Source of the DNA: an uncultured Chloroflexota bacterium
GTDB lineage: Bacteria > Chloroflexota > UBA4733
Length of the DNA: 64,000 nt
Reading direction: 5' to 3'
Assembly: GCA_937967325.1 (NCBI GenBank)
Contig: CALBSQ010000148.1
Location: forward strand, 11,459-75,458
Shown here: positions 7,574 through 16,287 of the stretch, piece by piece
Layout: the number at the start of each line of letters is the position of its first letter
Numbering within the stretch: position 1 is the stretch's first letter
Notes under the pieces: generated by a model
What the model was told of the DNA's origin: nothing
What the model saw: only the letters and a program-made list of their open reading frames with translations
Database searches by the model: none
Program-made: the position numbers and the translations under genes

Positions 7574-9943
7574 CTATCCTGTGGGATTAAGCACCGTCTT
7601 GCCTTCCAGCTCGCGCTCGACACCCCCACGCGTCAGGTGTACCTCGTGGTAGGCGCCGGAGACCCAGGCAGAGAACTGGTCGGCGTAGTGCGGGCTGCCG
7701 GGCTGGCCGGAGTTGCCGATGTTCTGTGTGGCCAGGAGGCGGGTCGGATCGGTAAGGTCCACCACCAACCGGTACTCCGCGCCGCTGGAGGCGGCGTAGG
7801 GCGGGGCGCCTGTGCCGGTGTTGCGTACCGTGTCACCGCAGCCGTCCACTGCCGATGGTCCGACGTTAAAGGCACTGGCGGCGGCCTCGTTGCTGAGCGG
7901 ATGCTGCCAGTAGGCTTGATGAATCTTCCCCCATTGCCAGCCGGCCGGATCGTTGCCAAACCGCTCGCGGACGACCGTCAGCACCCCTCGGGCTACCGAG
8001 TGGAGAGCGGACTGGGTGCCCTGGGCAAACCAGTCCGGGTCGTCCGCCTCGATCAGGCGGGCCGCGATGCCACCCTGTCCTTTCACCATCGACACCAGTC
8101 GTGCCGGGAACCGCTCGGCGGCCACGCGCTCTTGCCAGGCGTGGCTGAACGTCTCGAAGAGCGCCGGCGCGATGCTGTCCAGCGTGTAGCGAAAGTCCCA
8201 GCCGCTCAGGATGTCGTGGAGGGAGCGGACGTTGGCGTTGTCGCTGTTGGCGAGCCGGCGGACTAAGGGCGGGCAGAGGCGCTCCGCCCGGCAGTTCTTG
8301 ACGTCGTTCTGCAAGGCGATGACGCTATCTCGGTCCAGCGGCGTTCCCGGCGCCAGCCCCTGCTCGATGCGGGTGGCGCGGTGGCCGGCGGCCCAGGCGC
8401 CATGGAAGGCGTAGGGGTAATCGTCGGCGACGACGCGCTGGTTGGCGCTGGCGATGAATCCGCGCGGCGGGTTCTCCAGCCGTGGCAGCGCCTCGAAGGG
8501 CACGTAGCCCTGCCAGGCGTCGTCGGGGTGGTTGGCCTGGCGGAAGCCGCGCCTGACCCGGCCGCGCACGGGCACGCGGCCGGCGCATTGGTAGCCGACG
8601 AAGCCGGTCCGATCGGCGTAGCCGAAGTTGAACACGGCCACCGCCCAGTCGCGCAGGGCGGCGCGGAATGACTGCCAGTCGCGCGCGCGGCCGATGGCGA
8701 TGGCCGCCCGCACGTCGTCCAGATGCTCCTGCCCGACCCAGCGCAGCGACAGCGGTGGGTCGCCGCCTTCTTCCAGCGACGGCAACACGTGGTTGACGAT
8801 CGGCCCCCGTACGGTCGAGCGCAGCAGCTGCCGGCGCGGCTCCTGGCCGCGGACAGCGATCGCGATTTCCTGCTCGGCGAAGGGCCGCCAGCCATCTCCG
8901 TCGCGGTAGCGGCCGGCGTCTTGGGGATGGACCTCCTCGACGTAGAGGTCGCGGGTGGAGGCGGCGTTGTTGGTGAGGCCCCAGGCAATGTCGCCATTGG
9001 CGCCCCACCACAGGCCCGGCACGCCCGGATGCCCCGCTCCCGCGGCGTTGTCTTCCGGGCCGTGGACGGCGTACTCGTACCAACTGGACGGCAGCCAGAA
9101 TCCCTGGTGCGGGTCGCTGCAGAGAAGCGCGGCCCCGCTGCTGGTGCGCCGTCCGGTCACCGCCCAGTTGTTGCTGCCGGTGCCGTCGCCCATCCCGGCT
9201 AGGAGGTCGCTCGGTCGTGACAGGGGCCGTCCGGCGTCGGGGTACGGACTGGCGGCCGGGACGATGCGGCTCTCCGGCGCCTCGGGGGTGAGGTAGGCCC
9301 GGCGCAGCTCCTCGCTCGGCAGGAGTCGTGCCGCTTCGGCGACGACGAGGTTGTCCAGTCGCCCGTTGAGCGACCACCACATGCCGCGCAGGATGGCCAG
9401 CACGTCGCGCACGCTGAACGGCTCCGGCTCGTACTCGAGCACCGCGAATTCGATGGGCAGATTGCGCGCGCACTGCTCGATCTGGCGGTTGATCCCGGCG
9501 ACGAAAGCGTCGAGGATGCGGCGGGTTCGCTCATCGGTGCGCCCCACCTCGGCAGCGGCGATACGGTCGATGCCGACGCTCCGGTGGATGAGGTCGCTCT
9601 GGACGTATGGGGCGCCGAGCACTTCCGCCTGGCGACCCAACGCGCGCCTGCGTAGGCGGTCTATCTGCCACAGCCGGTCCTGGGCCATGGCGAAGCCCAC
9701 CCCGAAGTAGAGGTCGGACGTGCCGGCGGCGTAGATGTGCGGCAGGCCGGCGCGGTCGCGCAGGATCTCGACCGGACCCTGAACCGCGGCCGTCAGCCGC
9801 GCCTCGGCGGGTGGGAGCCGGCGTCGCAGGTCGGCGTCGCGAGCGGCGATAAACTCCGCCTTCGTCATGCCGGCCGCCCGGCAGACCTCGGCGACTTCCT
9901 GCTTGCCCTGCAAGGCCGCGAGTACGGTTTCCTCAGAAAGCAT
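7574..9943 (-). CDS. Penicillin acylase family (Ntn) hydrolase, apparently cytoplasmic
   Basis: A 789-residue N-terminal-nucleophile hydrolase: alpha-subunit region with GLPHIYAAGTSDLYFGVGFA and AQDRLWQID, then the self-cleavage site at GTG-Ser257-NNWAV, where Ser257 becomes the N-terminal nucleophile of the beta subunit, followed by DPHQGFWLPSSWYE, GVPGLWWGANGDIAWGLTN and the late QNDVKNCRAERL and GQPGSPHYADQ blocks. Family members hydrolyse amides such as penicillins, acyl-homoserine lactones or acyl peptides. Unlike the usual periplasmic precursors there is no signal peptide; the first 50 residues instead form charged helices. The ATG at 9943 is preferred (GGAGGT just upstream) over a GTG two codons earlier. 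Confidence 0.92.
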   Translation of the reverse strand: MLSEETVLAALQGKQEVAEVCRAAGMTKAEFIAARDADLRRRLPPAEARLTAAVQGPVEILRDRAGLPHIYAAGTSDLYFGVGFAMAQDRLWQIDRLRRRALGRQAEVLGAPYVQSDLIHRSVGIDRIAAAEVGRTDERTRRILDAFVAGINRQIEQCARNLPIEFAVLEYEPEPFSVRDVLAILRGMWWSLNGRLDNLVVAEAARLLPSEELRRAYLTPEAPESRIVPAASPYPDAGRPLSRPSDLLAGMGDGTGSNNWAVTGRRTSSGAALLCSDPHQGFWLPSSWYEYAVHGPEDNAAGAGHPGVPGLWWGANGDIAWGLTNNAASTRDLYVEEVHPQDAGRYRDGDGWRPFAEQEIAIAVRGQEPRRQLLRSTVRGPIVNHVLPSLEEGGDPPLSLRWVGQEHLDDVRAAIAIGRARDWQSFRAALRDWAVAVFNFGYADRTGFVGYQCAGRVPVRGRVRRGFRQANHPDDAWQGYVPFEALPRLENPPRGFIASANQRVVADDYPYAFHGAWAAGHRATRIEQGLAPGTPLDRDSVIALQNDVKNCRAERLCPPLVRRLANSDNANVRSLHDILSGWDFRYTLDSIAPALFETFSHAWQERVAAERFPARLVSMVKGQGGIAARLIEADDPDWFAQGTQSALHSVARGVLTVVRERFGNDPAGWQWGKIHQAYWQHPLSNEAAASAFNVGPSAVDGCGDTVRNTGTGAPPYAASSGAEYRLVVDLTDPTRLLATQNIGNSGQPGSPHYADQFSAWVSGAYHEVHLTRGGVERELEGKTVLNPTG

Positions 9944-10086
9944 GATCACCTCCGTTGTTGACTGGCCCCATCATGGCACGCAACGCCCCGGTCCTCAAGC
10001 CGGGGCTGTCGTGCCCGTAGGTGTCTGCTACTATCCAGGCACGGGCCGCCGGGGGCCCAGGCATGCTGAAGCACGGAGGCACGATC

Positions 10087-11127
10087 GTGACTGCTGTTTC
10101 CAGCGCACCTCGCCTCACCCCAGACCAGCTCCGCGAGCATATTGGCCGGTTGCCGCGCATCCCCGGCTTCGCGCTGACGCCAACACCTCTGGAAGAGCTG
10201 CCGCGGCTCTCGGAGGCGCTCGGTGGGCCGCGCTTGCTGATGAAGCGGGACGACCTCACCGGCTTCGCCTTCGGCGGCAACAAGGTGCGCGCCCTCGAGT
10301 TCCGGATGGCCGACCTGCGCGCCAAGGGCTGCGACACCCTGGTCCTGGTCAACATCGGGCAATCCAACCACGCCCGGCTGCACGCGGCGGCTTGTCGGCG
10401 GCTAGGCCTGAAGATGGTGCTGGTCAAGCCCGGACCGAAGGGGGAGCGCGTGCAAGGGAACCTCCTCCTGGATCGAATGCTGGGCATCGACATCGTCGAG
10501 ACGGGCACGACCGACTCCGCGGATCTCGATCGCATCCTGGACGAGGTGCTGGCCGACCTGCGTCAGCGTGGCCATAAGCCGTACGTCCATACGCGCGACC
10601 CCTTCTCCCCGGTAGCCGGGACGGTGGCCTTTGCCGAAGCGACGATCGAGCTGCTGGATCAGCTTCGGGCATTGGACAGCAAAGCGGATCACGTCTTCCT
10701 GGTCGCCGGGTCGTCCGCGGCCGGCCTGGCGCTCGGGGGGAAGCTGCTCGGCGCCGGTTATTCGGTGCATCCGGTCAGCGTATCGAGCGGCGCCGAAGCG
10801 ACGCTGCGGCAGGAGGTCAACCTTGCCCAGCGCGCCTGTGCCGCGCTGGGCCTGCCCGAGGTGGTAAGCGAAGCCGACTTCTGTGTCCACGCCGACTACG
10901 TCGGTGAGGGCTACGGACGCACGCCTCCGGAGACGCTGGAAGCCATTCGCCTCGCCGCCCGCGTCGAAGGGGTCTTCCTCGATCCGGTGTATACCGGTAA
11001 GGCCTTCTCCGGGCTGATCGGCGAGATCCGGCGAGGGCACGTTCGCAAGGACGAGACGGTCGTGTTCGTCCACACGGGCGGCCTGCCCATCATCTTCGCC
11101 TACGATCAGGTTTTGGCGGAGCTGTGA
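10087..11127 (+). CDS. D-cysteine desulfhydrase / ACC deaminase family PLP enzyme
   Basis: A fold-type II PLP enzyme of the expected length (346 aa). GGNK-VRALEF holds the Schiff-base Lys66; IGQSNHARLHAAA is the substrate-carboxylate loop (ACC deaminase and D-Cys desulfhydrase carry S-N-H here), and VFVHTGGLPIIF is the conserved C-terminal cofactor loop. Likely reactions are D-cysteine to pyruvate, sulfide and ammonia, or a related beta-elimination; ACC deamination is less likely without more residues checked. The GTG at 10087 has GGAGG seven bases upstream; an ATG at 10063 is an alternative. Confidence 0.85.
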   Translation: MTAVSSAPRLTPDQLREHIGRLPRIPGFALTPTPLEELPRLSEALGGPRLLMKRDDLTGFAFGGNKVRALEFRMADLRAKGCDTLVLVNIGQSNHARLHAAACRRLGLKMVLVKPGPKGERVQGNLLLDRMLGIDIVETGTTDSADLDRILDEVLADLRQRGHKPYVHTRDPFSPVAGTVAFAEATIELLDQLRALDSKADHVFLVAGSSAAGLALGGKLLGAGYSVHPVSVSSGAEATLRQEVNLAQRACAALGLPEVVSEADFCVHADYVGEGYGRTPPETLEAIRLAARVEGVFLDPVYTGKAFSGLIGEIRRGHVRKDETVVFVHTGGLPIIFAYDQVLAEL

Positions 11128-11176
11128 GCAGCGCGCCGCCGGCCAGCGGCGTGATGTCCTTAGAGAGGCGTGAGCC

Positions 11177-12160
11177 ATGGAGTCTGATCCTATTCGCGTG
11201 GCTGTGATCGGCACCGGGCGGCATACGCGCCAGATCTTGCTGCCGGCATTGCTGCGGAGCCAGGGCATTCGCGTGGTGACGCTGGCGACGGCGCATCCGG
11301 AAACGGCGGCGGCGGCTCAGCAGGAGCTCGGTTTTCCTGCAGTCGTGGGCGCCGAGACGGTGCTCGCCCGCTCGGATGTCGAAGCGGTCGTCGTCGCCAC
11401 TTCGGGCGCCTCGCTGAGTCAGTTCACGGCCGCGGCCCTCGCGGCCGGCAAGCACGTGTTTTGTGAGACCCCCGGCATTCGCACGCCGGAGGAAGCCCAG
11501 GCGGTGGGCACGGCCTTACGGCAGAGCGACCGAGTCCTCGCCTACGGCACCTGCCTCCGCTACGCCCCTATCTACCAGCAGCTCCGCGCGTTACTGCCGG
11601 AGGTGCGGACGGCGGAGGGGGTGGTCCTCACGCTGCGCTACTACGAGTGGCTCCGGCACATCTACGACCTGGCGCTGTATCTACTTGGCGACGTCGCGGC
11701 TGTCACCAGCCTGCGACGAGCCGGGCAGCACGTGACCTTGCTGGAATTTGCTGCCGGCGATCTGGCGATGGTCCATGGGGGCGGGCCGCCCAACGTGGCC
11801 ATCCCCATGGAGCTGGCCGAAGTCAGCGGTCCGTCCGGGCTGCTGTCTGCCCGCGGCGCGCGCGAGTTGTGGAGCTACCGCGGTCTGCCTTCGGTCAGCT
11901 CGATGGACGTGGCATTTGATTCCGCGCCGGCGACGGTCTGGGCGCCCTCGGCGTCAATCCCCTATGCCTCCTTGACGCCGCTCACATTGCGCGGCTACGT
12001 CCCCGAGCTGGAGTCGTTCGCCCAGTCCGTCCGTACCGGCGCCCCGACGCTGAGTGGACTGGATCAGGCCGAGCGGACGCTGCGCTTGGAGCGCGCCGTG
12101 GCGCGCGCCGAGGCGGAGGGGAGCAGGGTGACCGTCGAGCCGCCGTTCTCACTCGCCTGA
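11177..12160 (+). CDS. Gfo/Idh/MocA family NAD(P)-dependent oxidoreductase
   Basis: The first 120 residues form a Rossmann domain (VAVIGTGRHTRQILLPALL) with the family block AALAAGKHVFCETPGIRT, in which the usual catalytic EKP Lys is replaced (ETP). The C-terminal half is the alpha/beta substrate domain. The missing EKP lysine suggests either an altered chemistry or a non-dehydrogenase role. GAGAGGCG lies upstream of the ATG. The gene follows the PLP enzyme by 49 bases on the same strand and could share its transcript. Confidence 0.85.
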   Translation: MESDPIRVAVIGTGRHTRQILLPALLRSQGIRVVTLATAHPETAAAAQQELGFPAVVGAETVLARSDVEAVVVATSGASLSQFTAAALAAGKHVFCETPGIRTPEEAQAVGTALRQSDRVLAYGTCLRYAPIYQQLRALLPEVRTAEGVVLTLRYYEWLRHIYDLALYLLGDVAAVTSLRRAGQHVTLLEFAAGDLAMVHGGGPPNVAIPMELAEVSGPSGLLSARGARELWSYRGLPSVSSMDVAFDSAPATVWAPSASIPYASLTPLTLRGYVPELESFAQSVRTGAPTLSGLDQAERTLRLERAVARAEAEGSRVTVEPPFSLA

Positions 12161-12319
12161 GCCGGGGGCGACGGACTGCTGCCAACCGACGTCGCCAGCA
12201 CAGCGACGGCTCTTCGGCGTCCCCTACTGGGCCACTTGCCACGTATGGCGTCATTCCGCGAGGATTCCGCCCTACAGCCTGGTCGGCCCGGAATGGCATG
12301 CCGCATGCCAATGGCCCCA

Positions 12320-12985
12320 CTACTGCTCCGAGCCCCCAGCTCCCGTGTGTGGCAACGCCAACGGCAATTGGCCGGGGGCAGCGACGATTGGAGCGCCGGC
12401 GGGTTGCTGTGCCGGGGCGGGCGCGTTGCCGGGACCGAGAGCACCGGCGACGCCAGCACTGAGAGTAATCGACAGCGAGAGCAGCGGCACGCCGCGCAAG
12501 CTGGTGGGAATGGGGATCACGCCACCGGGTCCGACGCTGGCCTGGACGATGATCGGCGAGCCATTGGTGGCTGGAGCCTTTCCGTCGACGAGCTGCAACG
12601 GTCCAAACGCGGAACGTCCCAGCGGCGTTCCGGTCAATGTCACCGGCCCGGCCGGGAGCCCGGCGATGACAATGGCGGGGCCAAGCTCCAGCCCGTCAGG
12701 GCTGCTCAAGGTGACGGTGTGGCCGGCGACCGTTATGGTGACGGGTCCGGCAGCGTTGATCCCGCTCTGGATCGTGAGCGTCCTGCCGTCCACCGTCACG
12801 GTGGCGCTCACCGCGACCGCCAGCGTGGAGCTGGCCGGCGCCGTTTGCAGGTTGGCGGAGCCTTGCGGATCGGCCACGGCGATCGGCACGGCGACGACGG
12901 TTGCCAGCGCCCCCACGAGCAATGCCCGCTCCAGCCGTCCGGTCCGGCGGCGCACTGAGGACCACACGTTGCCTATCATCTGCAT
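12320..12985 (-). CDS. Secreted or surface protein with C-terminal LPHTG, no anchor helix
   Basis: From the ATG at 12985 the product starts with a basic stretch (RRRTGRLER) and a hydrophobic segment ALLVGALATVVAVPIAVA, a good signal peptide or anchor. The mature part is rich in Thr, Val, Pro and Gly and contains repeated beta-like elements (TVTVDGRTL, PVTITVAGHTVTL, PVTLTGTPL). It ends with LPHTG followed by only six residues, without the hydrophobic helix and basic tail of a sortase substrate. The frame is open up to 13102, which would add 39 residues before the signal peptide. No domain family is recognised. Confidence 0.6.
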   Translation of the reverse strand: MQMIGNVWSSVRRRTGRLERALLVGALATVVAVPIAVADPQGSANLQTAPASSTLAVAVSATVTVDGRTLTIQSGINAAGPVTITVAGHTVTLSSPDGLELGPAIVIAGLPAGPVTLTGTPLGRSAFGPLQLVDGKAPATNGSPIIVQASVGPGGVIPIPTSLRGVPLLSLSITLSAGVAGALGPGNAPAPAQQPAGAPIVAAPGQLPLALPHTGAGGSEQ

Positions 12986-13314
12986 GCTGGAGCTGCCATC
13001 CTTCCCAGGGGCGTACCGCCACGATACAACCGGCCCGGATTGTACTACGCTTGCTACAGGAACGCGGACCTCCACCGTGCCGCCGCCATTCTCCGCAGGC
13101 ATCGTCTCGCGCTGATCCGAACGGGCGGACGATCCGTACCGTTCTGTGAGGACTACCTGAACAGGTGAGACGTCTCGATCACCCGTTATGGCTAGTTGGT
13201 CGTTGCCGTACCACCTTTACCCTGGGGCCTTGTACACTAGCCGGTGAACATGGAATGGCGAGAACATGACGGTATCGCCATCTAGCGTGACAGGCCGAGT
13301 AGCGCGGAGGTGAC

Positions 13315-14373
13315 ATGCTGCTCGTTCGGGCGCCCGTGCGGATCAGTTTCGCCGGAGGCGGCACTGACCTGCCCGCGTACTACGAGGAGCACGGGGGCAT
13401 GGTTGTCAGTACGACCATCGACAAGTACTTCTATGCCTTCGTCGAGGCCGATGGCGTCCGGCCGCTGCAGATAACCTCGGCGGATTACAGCACTTTCTAT
13501 CGCCACGAGACCGAAGAGGACGTGCCGTGGGAAGATGGGCAGCTGACCCTGCCCCGCGCGGTGGTGCATCATTTCGGCATCCGGCGCGGCCTGTCCCTGT
13601 TCATGGCGTCGGAAGTGCCCGGCGGCACCGGGCTCGGATCGTCCAGCACGGTAGCCGTCGCCTTGGTCAAGGCCATGGCCGCCTTGTGCGGCATGGCGTT
13701 GCTGCCGGCCCAGGTCGCCGAGATTGCCAGCTACATCGAGTTGCGTAAGCTTGGTTCCCCGATCGGCAAGCAAGATCAATATGCCGCTGCTTTTGGCGGC
13801 CTGCACGCTTACCGCTTCCATGCGGATGGCGTCGAGGCCGAGCCCCTGCTCGTGCCGCTGGACGTGCGGCTTGCGTTGGAAGAGCGGCTCTGTCTCTTCT
13901 TCACCGGTGGCTCGCGCGACGCCAATCAGATTCTTCGTGAGCAGCGCGCGGGGACACGCGCCGGGCAGAACTTGGCGAGCCTCCACGCCATAAAGGCGAT
14001 GGCGGAAGAGGCCCGCCGCTGCTTGCTGTCCGGGCAGTTGGGCCGACTGGCCGACTTGCTGCATCTGGGGTGGCTGGAGAAGCGCCGTCTGGCGAGCGGC
14101 ATTTCCACGGCACGCATCGACGAGCTCTACGATCTGGCCTGCCGGCACGGCGCCCGAGGTGGGAAGTTGGCCGGCGCGGGGGGCGGGGGCTTTCTGCTGC
14201 TCTATTGTGAGCCGGAGAAGCAGGCCGCGCTCACCGTGAGTCTCGAAGCCGCCGGCCTCCGCCGCCTGGACTTTCGATTTTCCGACACCGGCGCCGCCGT
14301 GCTCCTGAACGCGGGACTACGTCTTCGCCACCTCTCCCGGCGCGACTTGGAGGACATCCTTGCCAGCGCGTAG
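13315..14373 (+). CDS. GHMP sugar kinase, D-glycero-D-manno-heptose-7-phosphate kinase-like
   Basis: A 352-residue GHMP kinase: N-terminal VRAPVRISFAGGGTDLPAYY, phosphate-binding motif VPGGTGLGSSSTVAVAL, and C-terminal GGKLAGAGGGGFLLLY. The GGGTD and KLGSPIGKQDQYAAAFGG blocks are typical of HddA/FKP-like sugar-1-kinases that activate heptose or fucose-type sugars for nucleotide-sugar synthesis. A perfect GGAGGTGAC precedes the ATG. The gene overlaps the next one (a polyprenyl sugar transferase) by 14 bases, which places it in exopolysaccharide or glycoprotein glycan synthesis. Confidence 0.85.
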   Translation: MLLVRAPVRISFAGGGTDLPAYYEEHGGMVVSTTIDKYFYAFVEADGVRPLQITSADYSTFYRHETEEDVPWEDGQLTLPRAVVHHFGIRRGLSLFMASEVPGGTGLGSSSTVAVALVKAMAALCGMALLPAQVAEIASYIELRKLGSPIGKQDQYAAAFGGLHAYRFHADGVEAEPLLVPLDVRLALEERLCLFFTGGSRDANQILREQRAGTRAGQNLASLHAIKAMAEEARRCLLSGQLGRLADLLHLGWLEKRRLASGISTARIDELYDLACRHGARGGKLAGAGGGGFLLLYCEPEKQAALTVSLEAAGLRRLDFRFSDTGAAVLLNAGLRLRHLSRRDLEDILASA

Positions 14374-15838
14374 GGGGCTGCCCATCTTGGCAGTAGGGGC
14401 GGACCTGATCGCCTTGCTCCTGGCCTTTTCGCTGGCCTACCGGCTGCACTTTTCCGACCAACTGGCGGTCTTGAGCCCGGTCATGCGCGACCCGGTGCGC
14501 TACCTCGTGGCGATGGCCGTGCTTGTGCCGCTCTGGCTCGCCGTCTATGCGCTGCGCGGCCTCTACGCCAGGGAGCTGCTCCAGCACAGCACCTTGCTGG
14601 TCAGCCGAGTGGCGGATACCACCACCTTCGCGGCGTTGCTGACCCTGGCGGGTAGCTACTTGATCGGGAGCACTCAGCTCTCCCGCGGCTGGTTGGTCAT
14701 AGCCTGGCTCGCTGCGTTGGTCTTCACGTTGGGCGAACGCGAGCTGCTCGCGTTCGCATTGCAGCGGTACCGACGCCACCATCCCTGGCGAGTGCTGATC
14801 GCGGGCGCCGGGCAAAGCGGCGTGCGCGCCGCGGCCCTCCTTGCCAAGCGTCGCGACGTGAAAGTGGTGGGATTCCTCGACGACTATCTGCCGCTCGGCT
14901 TGGCGGTCGCGCCGGGCGCCCGGGTGCTGGATCGGCCGGCGGCGGCGCTCCGCGTGGCGGTCGCGGAGGCCGTAGACGAGCTGCTGGTGGTTGATGGGGC
15001 CCTCGCCCGCGAGAGCCACGACATGCTGCTGCGCGCCGCCTACGCGTCGCCGCGACAGCTCCCCCTGCTCCTTTTGCCGAGCAACTCGGAGGAGCTGCTG
15101 GTGCGATTGCAGCCGGCCCACCGCGGGAAGGTCGCGGTGCTCCTACCGGAGCTGCGTCGCATCGCCGGGCTGGAAGGTTTTGCCAAGGCGCTCACCGATC
15201 GCGCTGTGGCAGCGCTCGTACTCCTCATCAGCTCGCCGCTCTTCGCCTGGACCTGGGCGCGGGCGAGGCTGCGGGGCCAACCGTTCCTGCAGGGCACGCC
15301 AATGGTGGGCGAGGGAGGCCGCCGCTTCCAACGATGGTCGTTCGCCGGCTGGGGCCCCGTGGGCGGTGACGTCGGCCAGACTCTCGACCTTGGGCGTCTG
15401 CGGGGGCCATACCGCTGGCGCTACGTCGTAGAGAAGCTGCCACGCGTGCTCAACGTACTCCGCGGGCAGCTCAGCCTGGTAGGGCCGCGCCCCATCGTCG
15501 CCGGCGATTTGCCGCTGGTCAGCACCTGGGCTGGCCTATTGCTCTCGATGAAACCGGGGGTCGTGGGTCCCTGGCTCCTCCATGGACAGAGCAGCCTGAC
15601 GCCCACGGAGGAGGTGCAGGCGGACGTGGACTACGTGCGCGAGCACACCTTGCTGCGAGATGTGGCCATCTTGTGCGGGGCGGTGCGCCAGGTTAGCGGC
15701 TTGCTCTTCCAGCGTGTCGCCGACGACGCGGACACGCTCTTGGCGCTCCCGCTGAACGGCCCGCCCAGTGCATCCGAAGGAGCCGATCCAGATGGGCTGG
15801 CCATCACGCGACGTCATGCCACGGAGGGGCAACGCTGA
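14360..15838 (+). CDS. Polyprenyl glycosylphosphotransferase (exopolysaccharide initiation)
   Basis: Start is a TTG with GGAGG seven bases upstream, inside the end of the sugar kinase gene. The 492-residue protein has four N-terminal membrane helices (about 7-28, 47-66, 82-100, 113-130), a CoA-binding-like Rossmann domain (VLIAGAGQSGVRAAALLAKR), one more membrane helix near residue 280, and the C-terminal bacterial sugar transferase domain with KLPRVLNVLRGQLSLVGPRP, the signature of WbaP/CpsE-type enzymes. These move a sugar-1-phosphate from a nucleotide sugar onto undecaprenyl phosphate. The sequence between the helix and KLPR is more diverged than usual. Confidence 0.88.
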   Translation: MPARRGLPILAVGADLIALLLAFSLAYRLHFSDQLAVLSPVMRDPVRYLVAMAVLVPLWLAVYALRGLYARELLQHSTLLVSRVADTTTFAALLTLAGSYLIGSTQLSRGWLVIAWLAALVFTLGERELLAFALQRYRRHHPWRVLIAGAGQSGVRAAALLAKRRDVKVVGFLDDYLPLGLAVAPGARVLDRPAAALRVAVAEAVDELLVVDGALARESHDMLLRAAYASPRQLPLLLLPSNSEELLVRLQPAHRGKVAVLLPELRRIAGLEGFAKALTDRAVAALVLLISSPLFAWTWARARLRGQPFLQGTPMVGEGGRRFQRWSFAGWGPVGGDVGQTLDLGRLRGPYRWRYVVEKLPRVLNVLRGQLSLVGPRPIVAGDLPLVSTWAGLLLSMKPGVVGPWLLHGQSSLTPTEEVQADVDYVREHTLLRDVAILCGAVRQVSGLLFQRVADDADTLLALPLNGPPSASEGADPDGLAITRRHATEGQR

Positions 15839-15988
15839 CAGCCGCTCCAGCGATGAACGTTGGACAGGCGTAGCTTCGGTGCGCGATCCGGCGCGAATGG
15901 TCATGCGGGCGATTTGACCGGTAGAGTGTACCATGCGACGGCATTAATAATCTGCTCAGGAGGTCAGTACACAGGGAGGGCACGGGCT

Positions 15989-16261
15989 GTGGAACCTGAT
16001 CGGCATCCATTCCATGATTTAATCGAGGCGGTGGAGGGAGCGCCACGCTACACCGTTGAGCGGCAGGTCGTGTACCTTTCCCCGACCGACGCCCATCGGT
16101 ACGCCGTCCTGTATATCGTCTGGGACCACAGCCAGCGCTGTTTCCTGGGCGAGGGGTTTGAGACTCGGGAACAGGCTGAGTTGGTGGCCAGGCGCTTGAA
16201 CCGGCGGCGGGTCCACACGGCGACGGCTGGATCCAGAGCGACGCGGTCCGGCGGCGCCTAG
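15989..16261 (+). CDS. Small hypothetical protein (about 90 aa)
   Basis: From the GTG at 15989 the frame encodes a 90-residue soluble protein with a sensible composition (HDLIEAVEGAPRY, YAVLYIVWDHSQRCFLGEG, TREQAELVARRLNRRR). GGGAGGG lies 10-14 bases upstream. The frame is open further upstream but that part looks non-coding. No family is recognised and it is convergent with the GntR-type regulator, whose stop lies 26 bases away. Confidence 0.45.
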   Translation: MEPDRHPFHDLIEAVEGAPRYTVERQVVYLSPTDAHRYAVLYIVWDHSQRCFLGEGFETREQAELVARRLNRRRVHTATAGSRATRSGGA

Positions 16262-16287
16262 CATGGTCGCCGTCGTGGGCGCGGCGT

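Noticed and set aside
8325..9473. Arg/Pro-rich open frame overlapping the penicillin-acylase gene
   Set aside because: Low-complexity Arg/Pro composition, no start signal, and it lies within a gene with all catalytic motifs in another frame.
12320..12337. LPHTG as a functional sortase signal
   Set aside because: No hydrophobic helix or basic tail follows and no sortase gene is in the window; retained only as a finding.
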